Positions 1-8,743 are shown, counted from the stretch's first letter. The stretch is DNA of 40,745 nucleotides from Acidobacteriota bacterium (GCA_903970255.1 CAJCHM010000019.1:1-40745), one strand, 5' to 3'. The notes: generated by a model not told the origin, from the letters alone. Numbers and translations are program-made.

Positions 1-99
1 GGAGAAAAGAATAGATTTAAAATTAGATGCTATCACAAAAGATCTACATGTTTTTGCTCAAGATCTTAAGGAAGAGCGTAGAAATAAAGACGCTTTGTA
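1..99. repeat. 99-bp left-end repeat identical to 37352-37450
   Basis: Window bases 1-99 equal 37352-37450; mismatches begin at base 100. The copies lie in the same small membrane-protein gene. Confidence 0.97.
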
Positions 100-139
100 T
101 AAATTTGTGTTAGATAATTATAATAAGGAGATTAAATAA
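2..139 (+). CDS. C-terminal end of small lysis-type membrane protein (partial)
   Basis: The last 46 codons of a gene whose start lies outside the window, ending at TAA 137-139. The same gene is complete at 37266-37490, where the N-terminus is a hydrophobic segment followed by this charged, helical tail. Bases 1-99 are identical to 37352-37450 and then single-base differences begin, so this is a second copy or allele rather than an overlap of identical reads. Its stop overlaps the next start (TAATG). A role in lysis (holin or spanin-like) is inferred only from size, membrane segment and clustering with other tiny membrane ORFs. Confidence 0.75.
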   Translation, partial: EKRIDLKLDAITKDLHVFAQDLKEERRNKDALYKFVLDNYNKEIK

Positions 140-219
140 TGTTTTTCATAGCTCCCACATTTTTTGGAGTACTTATTGTTATTTTTTTGATGAAGGCGAT
201 TTCTTCGGAGATGAATTAA
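139..219 (+). CDS. 26-residue single-membrane-segment peptide (module A)
   Basis: ATG at 139 overlaps the stop of the preceding gene, and a GGAG-like stretch (128-131) sits upstream. The product is one hydrophobic helix starting MFFIAPTFFGVLIVIFLMK with a short polar tail. Its position after a membrane-anchored gene suggests a lysis-cassette member. The allelic module at the right end has an unrelated 24-residue peptide in the same place (37490-37564). Function is not demonstrated. Confidence 0.5.
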   Translation: MFFIAPTFFGVLIVIFLMKAISSEMN

Positions 220-223
220 TAAT

Positions 224-370
224 ATGACAATATTTCTAACTCTTGGATTTGGATTGATTATTTTAAATGTCTTATCCCTATTTTTATGTACAAAAAGTTT
301 TCTTTCAGAACTTAAAAGAGACAATAGATGCGGTATTTTTTCTGCCTTTATTTATTGGCTTTTGAAGTAG
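224..370 (+). CDS. 48-residue membrane peptide (module A)
   Basis: ATG at 224 follows the preceding stop by four bases; the stop is TAG 368-370. The N-terminal half is strongly hydrophobic (MTIFLTLGFGLIILNVLSLF), then a basic stretch with KRDNR, then an aromatic tail. The 3' end overlaps the convergent minus-strand gene ending at 348. It may be a spanin or holin accessory. No equivalent exists in module B at the right end of the window. Confidence 0.45.
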   Translation: MTIFLTLGFGLIILNVLSLFLCTKSFLSELKRDNRCGIFSAFIYWLLK

Positions 371-1667
371 CTTCTTCTTTCTTTAGTTCTTTTTTTAATT
401 GTTCTAAATTTTTTGCTGTTGCTGGAATATCATTAGACAAAGATGCTTTTACGACATTTCCATAAAGTTCTCTAAGAACACGACTTTTATATGCTCTATG
501 AATCAGTTTAAAAGCTTGATAGGGAAGTGCTACTCCAGCAATTCCAGCACCTATCGTTTTAGCAGTTGTAGAACCAAATATTCCATGAAAAATAGGAGAT
601 TTAATATAATCACCAAAATATTTTTTTAAAAATTTAGAAGCTACGTTGCTAGCATAGTATGCTGAATAGGCTTCATTGGAATTTTTGTATGGAACCCCAA
701 ATTTAGGATTAACTCTGGCATATTCATCTAAAGTACCAATAATAGAATCTTTCACTCTATTTAAATTCATTATAGAACCTTGTCTTGAAGATGGATGAGC
801 AGTATAATCAAATCCTCCATTGGCTTCTATAAGATCATTTATCTTTTTCCTAGTTGCCACCAATTCATCAGCTGGAATTTTTCCGTTTTCAATTTTACTT
901 TTTAAGTGGGAAATTTTTTCAAGCGCTTTTTCAGTCTGAGGGGAATGGCCACCTTTCATCAATTCTGTTTCTAAAGCTATAAGATTTTTTTCTAGTTTAT
1001 TTGCATTAAGACTAACTCCTTTTGGAAGATTATTTTCTGCTTCTTTCCATAAAGACTGAGCATATTTTTTAGCTCCTCCTTGTCCTTTTGATTTATAAGC
1101 AGATGCTAAATCCAAAGCAAACATAAGGGCCATTTTAGCTACAGATCCGGTTGATTCATCACTTCCAAATGATTCCAATCCATGTTTTGCAGCCCACCCA
1201 GCAATTGGAATTCCTAGAGTTCTGAGAGCTGAATAAGATGAAGAACCAGGCATTGCCATTTGGGTTATGTCGGATAAGAATTCTCCCCCTTGTTTTTCAA
1301 ATTCAGATTCCGGGCTTGTATATCCTCTCGTTGCTTTTTCACTAAATTCTTGTAACTCTGAAGAGGTTGGTAATTGTGATCCTAGTTGAAGGCCTGTAAT
1401 TTGTTTGATCATTGATTGGATATTTCCAGTAGTTCCTAAACCTGATTCTAAAACTCTAGAAGTGGCTTTTGCTGTTCCTTTATCTTGAAGTCTTTCAAGA
1501 TCTTCGCCTTGATCCCAAATCATTTCTTTTTCACGTTCATATTTTTCTTTTGAACGTTTTTGAAACCGGTCTACAATTTCTTCATTTTCAGATTGAAAGT
1601 CCTGAATAGGTTGCGCCCGCTGTCGTATCTTTAATCTTTCTGTAAAAGGGTCAGAACTGATACCCAT
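348..1667 (-). CDS. virion ejection-type protein, module A (439 aa)
   Basis: Last gene of the late operon in this arrangement; it starts 17 bp inside the upstream gene. The N-terminal 120 residues are charged and helical. A central Ala/Gly-rich, weakly hydrophobic stretch (residues about 150-190, with GIPIAGWAAKHG) and a second near residue 365 (TIGAGIAGVALPY) flank a coiled-coil-rich part. This composition and the position after the tail genes fit internal virion or DNA-ejection proteins of podoviruses. At the right end of the window the corresponding position is taken by an unrelated-looking 798-residue protein. The specific function is inferred from context and composition only. Confidence 0.55.
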   Translation of the reverse strand: MGISSDPFTERLKIRQRAQPIQDFQSENEEIVDRFQKRSKEKYEREKEMIWDQGEDLERLQDKGTAKATSRVLESGLGTTGNIQSMIKQITGLQLGSQLPTSSELQEFSEKATRGYTSPESEFEKQGGEFLSDITQMAMPGSSSYSALRTLGIPIAGWAAKHGLESFGSDESTGSVAKMALMFALDLASAYKSKGQGGAKKYAQSLWKEAENNLPKGVSLNANKLEKNLIALETELMKGGHSPQTEKALEKISHLKSKIENGKIPADELVATRKKINDLIEANGGFDYTAHPSSRQGSIMNLNRVKDSIIGTLDEYARVNPKFGVPYKNSNEAYSAYYASNVASKFLKKYFGDYIKSPIFHGIFGSTTAKTIGAGIAGVALPYQAFKLIHRAYKSRVLRELYGNVVKASLSNDIPATAKNLEQLKKELKKEEATSKANK

Positions 1668-2985
1668 CTTTCCTCGCTAATTCTTTAGCTTTTTCAGGAT
1701 CGTTATTTGATAAATCTAGATATTTATCAATCACTTCAGTAGATAATTGTTTGGATTCATTTGATGATTGATTCATTTGATCCGCTTCGTCCTTCATACC
1801 CTTCAATTCATTCTCTAATTCACCTTTCAATCTACGGTAATTTTGCTGAGCATATTTTATGATCTGAACGGGATCTCCATCAGAACCGTAATGATCAATG
1901 GAAGATTTAATAGTTTCATCTTTGAGATAGGCAATTCTGTTTGCTAAGGATAATTGTTTTGCGATTAGGCGACGACCATCAGGACTATTTGCAAGTGTAG
2001 GAAATCTCTGTCTAAATTGGGCTAAATCGAAATTAGTCACTCGACCTGGAAAATATTCTTTTGCTCTTCCAAGAAGTCTAGCTATGATTTTTACATAATC
2101 TTGTGCCTCTGGATTTAATAAAGCTTTAATTCTCGGCTCTCCTGTATCCCAATCTATATTCCATTTTTCTAATCCAGTAGGTAAAAGCCCTGGAGTTTCA
2201 TTATATTCTTGAAGTTGCTTCAAATCTCTAAAGTCTTCATCCAATGCATTAAGGGAATCTATGGTGTCCGAATAGAGTGGAGCATTAATTTTTCTATTTT
2301 CACTCTCTTGTTTAACCATATCTGCTGAAGTTCTTCCTATGGACTCTTTAAGTTCTGGAAAATCTAATTCATATGATTTGGATTCAATTCCAGGGATTTC
2401 TATAGATGGTTTTAGGGTGTTTTTTTCTTCTTCTCCGAATTGTCCTTTTCCACTTTTAGATCTACGAATCAGTTCATTTACATTCTTAATAACATCTGTT
2501 TGTCCTCCCACTGGAGCAGCTTCCATTTGATTTTGCCATAGAGAAGCTGTTTCTTCGGGATATCCAGCCTTTAAAAGTGACTGTTTGATCTGATTGCCTA
2601 TTGTTTTCATTTTCTTGGCTTGTATAGCCTTGAATTGATTTTCAGGAGATAATCTCGAGATTTCTTGGTCTGAAACTTCTTTTCCTTGAGCAATTTTACC
2701 TAAAACTTTTTGCTCTTGTTCTTGGTCCCTTTGCTGCTCAATCTGCATTCTTTTTTTGAATATATTCTCTCCATATTGCCCATAGGGCTGCAATGCAGAT
2801 TGAAGCTTCGATTGTCTTTCTGACGGATCTGCGTTCTCCATTTCTGGATCATTCATCACCTTATCTAAGGCTTTATTCGCGAAGTAGTTACCCGTAAAAT
2901 TGGCAAGACCTCCGCCAATTGATTCACCCAATGAATCTGAAAGAATCCCTCTAGCAGATTTTGGAAGATGGACGAATTGTACCAT
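1651..2985 (-). CDS. virion protein with shared N-terminus and swapped C-terminus, module A (444 aa)
   Basis: Start chosen at MVQFVHLPKSARG because a GGAGGG sequence lies just upstream and the start sits beside the previous gene's stop. An N-terminal Gly-rich hydrophobic patch (GESIGGGLANFTGNYF) is followed by a long charged helical region. The segment around residues 45-85 is encoded by DNA (2732-2850) identical to 40627-40745, which encodes the same part of the 39954 gene. C-terminal of it the two proteins differ completely. This is one gene with alternative distal ends, most likely a virion or ejection protein. The break falls in a Gln/Glu-rich helical linker. Confidence 0.6.
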   Translation of the reverse strand: MVQFVHLPKSARGILSDSLGESIGGGLANFTGNYFANKALDKVMNDPEMENADPSERQSKLQSALQPYGQYGENIFKKRMQIEQQRDQEQEQKVLGKIAQGKEVSDQEISRLSPENQFKAIQAKKMKTIGNQIKQSLLKAGYPEETASLWQNQMEAAPVGGQTDVIKNVNELIRRSKSGKGQFGEEEKNTLKPSIEIPGIESKSYELDFPELKESIGRTSADMVKQESENRKINAPLYSDTIDSLNALDEDFRDLKQLQEYNETPGLLPTGLEKWNIDWDTGEPRIKALLNPEAQDYVKIIARLLGRAKEYFPGRVTNFDLAQFRQRFPTLANSPDGRRLIAKQLSLANRIAYLKDETIKSSIDHYGSDGDPVQIIKYAQQNYRRLKGELENELKGMKDEADQMNQSSNESKQLSTEVIDKYLDLSNNDPEKAKELARKDGYQF

Positions 2986-2986
2986 T

Positions 2987-3517
2987 TTACATCCCTCCGC
3001 CCATTGCACCGCCTGCATTTTTAGCAAAAGACATCATCATACCTGGAAATAATCCGGAATTTCCCGGTTTATTCGCATACATATATGGCTGCGCGTTAAG
3101 CACGTTCTGTGTCTGTTGGTTGTATTGCCCCATAAGTTGCTGTAATGCTTGCAGGATCATGTTACTTTTCCCAGATGCAAGATTCTTTTGTAATCCCGAT
3201 GCGCCTGCACTTAGTGCTTGCCCAAATCCCGATGATGACAAAGCCCCTCCCTGGGCACCTGCTCCAGCGAATCTCTCTCCAATATTAGGTAGAGTTTCTT
3301 CATTGAATTGATTCATCTGCTGATCTTCAAAGTTCTTGAAAAAGTCAGAATTCGGATCGAGCATGGACTGAAGCAGACTCATGATGTCATTCATTCCACC
3401 CATGTTTTGGGTTGCATTCTGAGTGTATTGATTGAAAAACTGGTTTTGACCTTCATTAAAATTAGACTTTTTCTTTATTTTGTCGTCTTGACCGAAAAGA
3501 AAAGTTTTAAGATCCAT
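2987..3517 (-). CDS. small Gln/Gly-rich virion protein (176 aa)
   Basis: Starts MDLKTFLFGQDDKIKKK, then an Asn/Gln-rich middle, an Ala/Gly/Ser region around residues 85-110 (AGAGAQGGALSSSGFGQALS) and a Met/Gly-rich C-terminus. Proteins of this composition, size and location (after the tail tube genes, before large ejection proteins) are typically internal virion or ejection components. I do not recognise a specific family. It lies in the shared part of the genome outside the variable module. Confidence 0.6.
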   Translation of the reverse strand: MDLKTFLFGQDDKIKKKSNFNEGQNQFFNQYTQNATQNMGGMNDIMSLLQSMLDPNSDFFKNFEDQQMNQFNEETLPNIGERFAGAGAQGGALSSSGFGQALSAGASGLQKNLASGKSNMILQALQQLMGQYNQQTQNVLNAQPYMYANKPGNSGLFPGMMMSFAKNAGGAMGGGM

Positions 3518-3525
3518 AATTTACC

Positions 3526-4050
3526 TCAATTTTTAAGATATTCCATCGTCCAATAACATTGTGTGAGTACAGAACCGCTATTGTTAGTTATTGTCACAAT
3601 TTGCTCCGCTGGATTTGTGTTATTAAACCTAATGTATACTTGCGGATCATTTAAAAAAATATATATAGGACCTGCAATTGTAGCTCCTCCATATCCATGA
3701 ACGGGATAAAGAATGCCATTTATCAAAGGAGGTTGTGTCATTGTGGTTAATGTTAAAGTAGTCACACCTGTAGGAATCTGAATTCCAAGATTCAATGCCA
3801 CTAGATCAAAATCCACTCTATAACCATTGCGATTATTTTGAAGATTCGTAGGATTGATTGAGAAATATTGCTGAAAACTAGCCGTTTCTTGAAGAATATG
3901 CAATCCGCCTTCTTTGGTATTTAAAGAGTCTACAATCCTCTTGCGATCAAGTGTCAATATATCGACAAAATCTTTGCTGTTTGAAGGTGGGAAATCTATA
4001 GATTTAGATAATTGATTAGACTGAAGTGGAATATCACTGCTAAACGCCAT
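3526..4050 (-). CDS. putative virion or tail protein (174 aa)
   Basis: No membrane segment. The C-terminal two thirds are beta-rich with Thr/Asn repeats (VTTLTLTTMTQPP) and end in a Trp/Tyr-containing strand. The N-terminus is polar (MAFSSDIPLQSNQLSK) and carries DILTLDRKRIVDSLN. It lies in a tight series of structural genes 6 bp from the large tail gene, so a minor tail or virion role is inferred. The family is not recognised. Confidence 0.55.
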   Translation of the reverse strand: MAFSSDIPLQSNQLSKSIDFPPSNSKDFVDILTLDRKRIVDSLNTKEGGLHILQETASFQQYFSINPTNLQNNRNGYRVDFDLVALNLGIQIPTGVTTLTLTTMTQPPLINGILYPVHGYGGATIAGPIYIFLNDPQVYIRFNNTNPAEQIVTITNNSGSVLTQCYWTMEYLKN

Positions 4051-4056
4051 TTGTCC

Positions 4057-6561
4057 TCAAAATATTATCTTACCAGCTTCTCGAATCCATAAATTGATCG
4101 CATTAAGTTCAAATGATTCTTGGTGAGTCGTGATCTGATTCATCAAAGTATCATCAAAAGTGATCTGAATTCTTATGTATTGCCCGAATGTATTTGCGAA
4201 AAATCGATGCCATACATAACTAAATGGCAACATATCCAAAGGAGGGGGAACGAAATTTTCAACTTCTTGATTTCCGACCAATAGATTTCCATAAACATTT
4301 GGTGTGGAATTCACTATCAAATTGACTGATATTGCTGATCCTGGCGAATTGGGCTGAATATCTGTTTGAAAATCAATATGAGAAATTCTAATTTGTTTCC
4401 CTTGCTCTTGAAATGGATTAAAGTCTTTCGTTTCAATTGTCATTTTTGGAAGCAGTGTAACTTCTCCATTTCCAATATATGCTGTCTCACCTATAGGAGG
4501 AGCCACATCAATATACTCGGTTCCATCCCACTGAGTAATTGTGATATTGTTAATATCAACGAAAGCGATTTGATAAATCTGATTGTTAAGAGCAGACAAT
4601 GTCCCCGAATTCACCAAGATATTTTGTAAATAGATAATTTCTTCGTCTTCAATATTGTGATTTGGAATCGTCAACTCTACAGGCGTCACGGTAAAATCAA
4701 TTGCTGAAATAAATAACGATTTTCCCTCTATCGATGTCTTCCCATAAAGATGCACGTAGCCTTGTTGATTTCCCGAAACTACAGCTGGAAATAGAGATTG
4801 GTCCTCCATGTCATCCCAGTAAACGTCCATGTCATCCCAGAATGTGGTCAAACTATCCCAGTTTATCCCATTGATGAGCTGAAATCTTCCAAATGCGGTG
4901 ACATTATTTCGAAAGATGGCGTAAGTATTATTGCGATAGTTATAAAGAAGTGTCTTATTTGGAAAATATTGCCCAGGTTCTAAATACTGCGAATCGGGAT
5001 AACACCAAAATGCGAGTTCTTTTCGGAAATCTCTTATTCCCCATACTCGTTTAGTTCCATTATTTATATTTAAAAAATCAAATACTTGATCAGGAATTTG
5101 TTCATCTATTCGATTTACTGTGTTAGAAGTGGCACTTGTGATAGCTCTATCGCCTACCGATGCAACTCCTTGATCGAATATGATAGATGAGAAAGTCGAT
5201 TCACATCCAAAATCCGAGGAAATCCTCTCCCAGAGAAATGGAAGCCCATATTCGCCTATGTAACGAAGTTGCCATGTTGATCTTTCAAATTGTACGATGA
5301 GTGTATTTTTAAAAAACGATGCTGAAACAATATCCTCATTAATAGGAGCATCAATAAATCCCCCTCGTCCAAATATATCTCTTCTCCATGCAAGATCTAC
5401 AACAGGCGAAGGAGTCATACTCTCCAAAGGGTTTCCGATCTGCGAAAATACAGCTCTATTTCCGATATTGGTAGCCCCTCCATATCCTTCGGACGTTGTT
5501 CCTTCGTATACATTTAAAGCAACAAGCCTTCCATAATATGGAATTAAAATTCTTGCTTGATAAAGTGAGATCGTTGCTGAAACAAGAGGGGCGAAAGGCA
5601 CCCAAGCAGAAGTTGACTGATCGGTGTAACGAATGGGATCAGCTGCATCTACTACAAAGTTTGTTGCGAAAAACAGTCTATCGCTAGGCAATATTCCCCT
5701 ATAATTAGCTATGGAAAAGAAATCCGAGTCAGATCCGGCCCACGTAGTTCCTGGTATGAATTCGACAAAGTAACTTCCTGTATTAATGTAAGCATATTTT
5801 GTATCCCAAAATACGGTTTGCTCATCATTGACGGGAGCCAATTCTCTTTCCCAGATTCCCATCACAGGAAGACAAGGAAAATAGGTCATTGTGATAGTGA
5901 CAGCTTGTCCTGCTGCTGGTGCTGAAAATTTTAAAGTTAAAACTCCAGTCGAATAATTTATAGTGGCTGCTGTGATATTACCCGCCGGAGCAATCGTTAA
6001 AGATCCGGTTCCTGAGGAATCGGTGAGAGTTTGCGCGCCTATTACGATCACGAGAGTCATGGATTGAAGAACGGCATTCGGTTCACTTGTGTTTACCCAA
6101 GAACCTCCAGAAATATATGGAGTTGCTTCAGTGTTTGCGTTTATTGTGAAGTTATTTTCATCAACAACTGTGATGGAATAGGTGTTCCCATTCAGTTCAG
6201 GCATCCCTATAACTCCAGAAATCAGAATCATATTCCCATTTGGCAATTCATGTAGAGGACTTGTGACTTGTGCCGGGTTTGCTTGTGTGACATTCGTGAT
6301 TATTCCCTTTAGTCCAAGGAAATAAAAAACATTTATGAGTTGCGGTGATTCAATCAGATTAATGTTTCCTGCACTAACTGAAGACAAAACTCTGCTCAAT
6401 CTTCCAAGAAACTCCAGACCTTCTCTTTTTTTGATGCGATCGCGCCAAAGATAGGCGTTTTCAAGTACAGGAAATGCTGAATCTGGCAATAGAAAAGGCT
6501 TCTTATCTGTTTCAAGACCGCCTTGTGGAAATCCAAAAAGAAGAAGAGGTTGCAGTGACAT
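4057..6561 (-). CDS. large tail protein with FCCH-type domains (834 aa)
   Basis: Starts MSLQPLLLFGFPQGGLETDK, with a Pro-rich start and 'LRDRIKKREG'-like segment typical of a phage tail or stabilisation protein that lists attachment to the neck. Residues about 85-150 form a domain of the ubiquitin-activating-enzyme E1 FCCH type common in phage tails (ITNVTQANPAQVTSPLHELP, then GVIGMPELNGNTYSITVV). A second diverged copy lies near residues 640-705 (LNNQIYQIAFVDINNITI). The centre is beta-rich with many Trp/Tyr residues. DNA of the first FCCH unit is almost identical to part of the 7411 gene. A tail-tube or hub role is inferred from size and position. Confidence 0.7.
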   Translation of the reverse strand: MSLQPLLLFGFPQGGLETDKKPFLLPDSAFPVLENAYLWRDRIKKREGLEFLGRLSRVLSSVSAGNINLIESPQLINVFYFLGLKGIITNVTQANPAQVTSPLHELPNGNMILISGVIGMPELNGNTYSITVVDENNFTINANTEATPYISGGSWVNTSEPNAVLQSMTLVIVIGAQTLTDSSGTGSLTIAPAGNITAATINYSTGVLTLKFSAPAAGQAVTITMTYFPCLPVMGIWERELAPVNDEQTVFWDTKYAYINTGSYFVEFIPGTTWAGSDSDFFSIANYRGILPSDRLFFATNFVVDAADPIRYTDQSTSAWVPFAPLVSATISLYQARILIPYYGRLVALNVYEGTTSEGYGGATNIGNRAVFSQIGNPLESMTPSPVVDLAWRRDIFGRGGFIDAPINEDIVSASFFKNTLIVQFERSTWQLRYIGEYGLPFLWERISSDFGCESTFSSIIFDQGVASVGDRAITSATSNTVNRIDEQIPDQVFDFLNINNGTKRVWGIRDFRKELAFWCYPDSQYLEPGQYFPNKTLLYNYRNNTYAIFRNNVTAFGRFQLINGINWDSLTTFWDDMDVYWDDMEDQSLFPAVVSGNQQGYVHLYGKTSIEGKSLFISAIDFTVTPVELTIPNHNIEDEEIIYLQNILVNSGTLSALNNQIYQIAFVDINNITITQWDGTEYIDVAPPIGETAYIGNGEVTLLPKMTIETKDFNPFQEQGKQIRISHIDFQTDIQPNSPGSAISVNLIVNSTPNVYGNLLVGNQEVENFVPPPLDMLPFSYVWHRFFANTFGQYIRIQITFDDTLMNQITTHQESFELNAINLWIREAGKIIF
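6185..6306. repeat. 122-bp direct repeat, copy 1 (FCCH coding segment)
   Basis: Matches 8252-8373 at an offset of 2067 bp with a single mismatch seen (G at 6252 against A). It encodes the core of the FCCH domain in the 834-residue tail protein. The flanking codons of the same domain are clearly diverged, so the near-identity is confined to this patch. Confidence 0.95.
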
Positions 6562-7218
6562 TTATGGTAAACTCGTTACAACATTATAATAATAACTAAA
6601 TCCAGACCGCTGCACACCTCCATCATCTCTAGAATCGATGGTTATACTTCCGGGAGATGTGGTTAGAGATATAACAGTAGGAAAATATCGACTAGACGGC
6701 CCATTTTGGGTAAATCTTGTAATTTGTACCGACCAAACAACTGTAATATTAAATGGAAAGGTTATCTGCTGGACCGAACCAGTTCCATTTGTCCCTGTAG
6801 CAAAACCTGAAATCATAATCAGATTTCCTGGAAGAAATGTAACAAATGCACTTCCGGTTACTGCTGCCCCAGATACACTCGCAGGATTATAAGTAGGAAC
6901 AAAGACAGCTGGAATGATATTTGCTGTTAATTGAATGTCTGTTCCGTCAGCAGCTGTTGATTGCGGTTGAAAAAATATTTCAGGAACTGCGCCAGTTACA
7001 TTTTTTGTGTACAGTGCAACCTCTCCAGCTGCTGTTCCTGGTGATGAGGCTTGAACTATTGGGAATTGAATCAATTTATGCTTCCCCGGCCCAGAAGTTG
7101 CATTGAAATCAATATGGTTTTTATCAAAAACGGATTGAATTATTGAGAAGTTTGTGTTGATGGGAATTCGGGTAACTCCTAAGGACTGGCCGGAGTTCGG
7201 TAAAATCGTATAGGTCAT
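6562..7218 (-). CDS. putative tail or head-tail protein (218 aa)
   Basis: Begins MTYTILPNSGQSLGVTRIPI and has IQSVFDKNHIDFNATSGPGK, a short motif common in phage proteins that precede fibre-like domains. The remainder is Ser/Thr/Gly-rich beta structure ending in aromatic strands. It overlaps the upstream gene by 4 bp and abuts the downstream tail gene, so it is translationally coupled. A minor tail or fibre role is inferred. Confidence 0.55.
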   Translation of the reverse strand: MTYTILPNSGQSLGVTRIPINTNFSIIQSVFDKNHIDFNATSGPGKHKLIQFPIVQASSPGTAAGEVALYTKNVTGAVPEIFFQPQSTAADGTDIQLTANIIPAVFVPTYNPASVSGAAVTGSAFVTFLPGNLIMISGFATGTNGTGSVQQITFPFNITVVWSVQITRFTQNGPSSRYFPTVISLTTSPGSITIDSRDDGGVQRSGFSYYYNVVTSLP

Positions 7219-7394
7219 TTTTTCCTCATCTTCTTAAGAGTTTCTGCAAATCGCGCTCTTTGTCCTAACTTTCCAGGTTTTTTCTCTGCTTCTTTAATCT
7301 TTTTCTCAGGAATTTTCTTACCCATAGGGACTCCTAGAGATTTATGAAGAGCTCCTGGCTTTTTAATTGCTTTTTGTATGAATTTTTCAGACAT
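7215..7394 (-). CDS. small basic protein (59 aa)
   Basis: Start at MSEKFIQKAIKKPGALHKSL, preceded by AAAGGA at good spacing; the longer upstream reading has no such site. The sequence is highly basic (GALHKSLGVPMGKKIPEKK, then RARFAETLKKMRKK). It resembles small basic proteins often seen near structural genes in environmental phages, but I know of no assigned function. It may bind DNA or the capsid interior. Confidence 0.7.
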   Translation of the reverse strand: MSEKFIQKAIKKPGALHKSLGVPMGKKIPEKKIKEAEKKPGKLGQRARFAETLKKMRKK

Positions 7395-7410
7395 CTTTTT
7401 TCCTTTAATT

Positions 7411-8742
7411 TTAAGATCCTTGCCCAAAACCGAATCCGCCAAATCCGCAGCCGCCATATCCGTTATTCAATTGATCGGCATAAATAGTTCCAATTCGCTG
7501 CTTGCTTCCGATTTGCGCATAGGTTCTAGCCTCTACAACCGCATATCTTTCAAAAAGCATCTTATCCATCATCTGAATGCTGTTAAGATCTGTAATGTCC
7601 TCAAAAAACTTTTTAGAGGCACCCGCTGCTAGAAGCTCCCACCATTCACGTAACTCTGGAACACCTGTTAAATCAGGAGAATCTGGATCTAGAGTGCCAA
7701 GAAGTGCTTGCGATGGTTGTCTATAGGCGATTAATTCAATGGTGTAACCCTGATCTGGAATAGGTCTCAGTGTGAATTGATTTTGGAAAAACAAGATACT
7801 CAATGGAATACTCATTACAGTTGGGCTATACATAACTTGGATATTGGCGCCTGCCGGAACTGGATTTGCAAAAGTGACGGAAATTGCTCCTGAATTATAA
7901 TCGATTGTATTGGGCCCGGCACCCACAGAGCCAATCAAGTTGCCATTTCCATCATCTGTAATATTTTGAGTAGATCCAAGCGAAGTATTCGCTGTGATCA
8001 ATATGTTTTGAACACGGCTGATATTGGCTTGTGGAAATGGAACCGGATTTCCAGATGGAAAAACTCCCGTGGAAGAAAGAGGTGTTGAAACCATTGGATT
8101 ATTATTAACGCTGCGAACTACTGGAACATTGATGAGAGTTCCTGTATAGGCGCTTGTGCTCCATGTTCCACCAGAAATATATGTCGTAAATCCGGTTGAG
8201 TCGACGTTTATCGTGAAGTTATTCGCATCGACTACAGTTATGATGTATATATTCCCATTCAGTTCAGGCATCCCTATAACTCCAGAAATCAGAATCATAT
8301 TCCCATTTGGCAATTCATATAGAGGACTTGTGACTTGTGCCGGGTTTGCTTGTGTGACATTCGTGATTATTCCAGTCAAAGAACCAGTTGTTCCATTACC
8401 CTGAGTGATATTCTGTTGAAACTGCCAATTGCTTGAAGACCCCCAAAAACCTGTATTTCCCCAGGGTTGCTGATACAAAGGAATGATCCTTTTCATACAA
8501 TAGCAAGGCATTTCAACAGTTGTGTAATGCTCTGAATCAAATGGATAAATATCAATCCCTCGAATCGTGTTGAATGTATATCGATCTTTAAGCTTTAAAC
8601 TTCTGAATTGAGAGGGTAGATCGTACAAATAAAAACTATTGATATAGTCAATGATTTGAGCATCAGTTAATTGAAAAGTATTTCCAGCTCCAGTCATTTT
8701 TCGAACTTTTAAAATGATGTCTGCGAGCGTTGCAATTGACAT
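7411..8742 (-). CDS. neck or tail-adaptor protein with inserted FCCH domain (443 aa)
   Basis: The N-terminus (MSIATLADIILKVRKMTG, then QIIDYINSFYLYDLPSQFR) and C-terminus (LREWWELLAAGASKKFFED, then ARTYAQIGSKQRIGTIYADQ) have the look of a P22 gp4-like or T7 tail-tube-A-like adaptor. The centre (about residues 125-195) is an FCCH-type insert whose DNA is a near-copy of part of the 834-residue tail gene. A short Gly-rich tail (GYGGCGFGGFGFGQGS) ends the protein. Adaptor assignment is by pattern and position and is moderately secure. Confidence 0.65.
   Translation of the reverse strand: MSIATLADIILKVRKMTGAGNTFQLTDAQIIDYINSFYLYDLPSQFRSLKLKDRYTFNTIRGIDIYPFDSEHYTTVEMPCYCMKRIIPLYQQPWGNTGFWGSSSNWQFQQNITQGNGTTGSLTGIITNVTQANPAQVTSPLYELPNGNMILISGVIGMPELNGNIYIITVVDANNFTINVDSTGFTTYISGGTWSTSAYTGTLINVPVVRSVNNNPMVSTPLSSTGVFPSGNPVPFPQANISRVQNILITANTSLGSTQNITDDGNGNLIGSVGAGPNTIDYNSGAISVTFANPVPAGANIQVMYSPTVMSIPLSILFFQNQFTLRPIPDQGYTIELIAYRQPSQALLGTLDPDSPDLTGVPELREWWELLAAGASKKFFEDITDLNSIQMMDKMLFERYAVVEARTYAQIGSKQRIGTIYADQLNNGYGGCGFGGFGFGQGS
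8252..8373. repeat. 122-bp direct repeat, copy 2 (FCCH coding segment)
   Basis: Partner of 6185-6306 with one mismatch. It lies inside the FCCH-type insert of the adaptor gene. Both copies are read in the same frame. Confidence 0.95.
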
Positions 8743-8743
8743 T

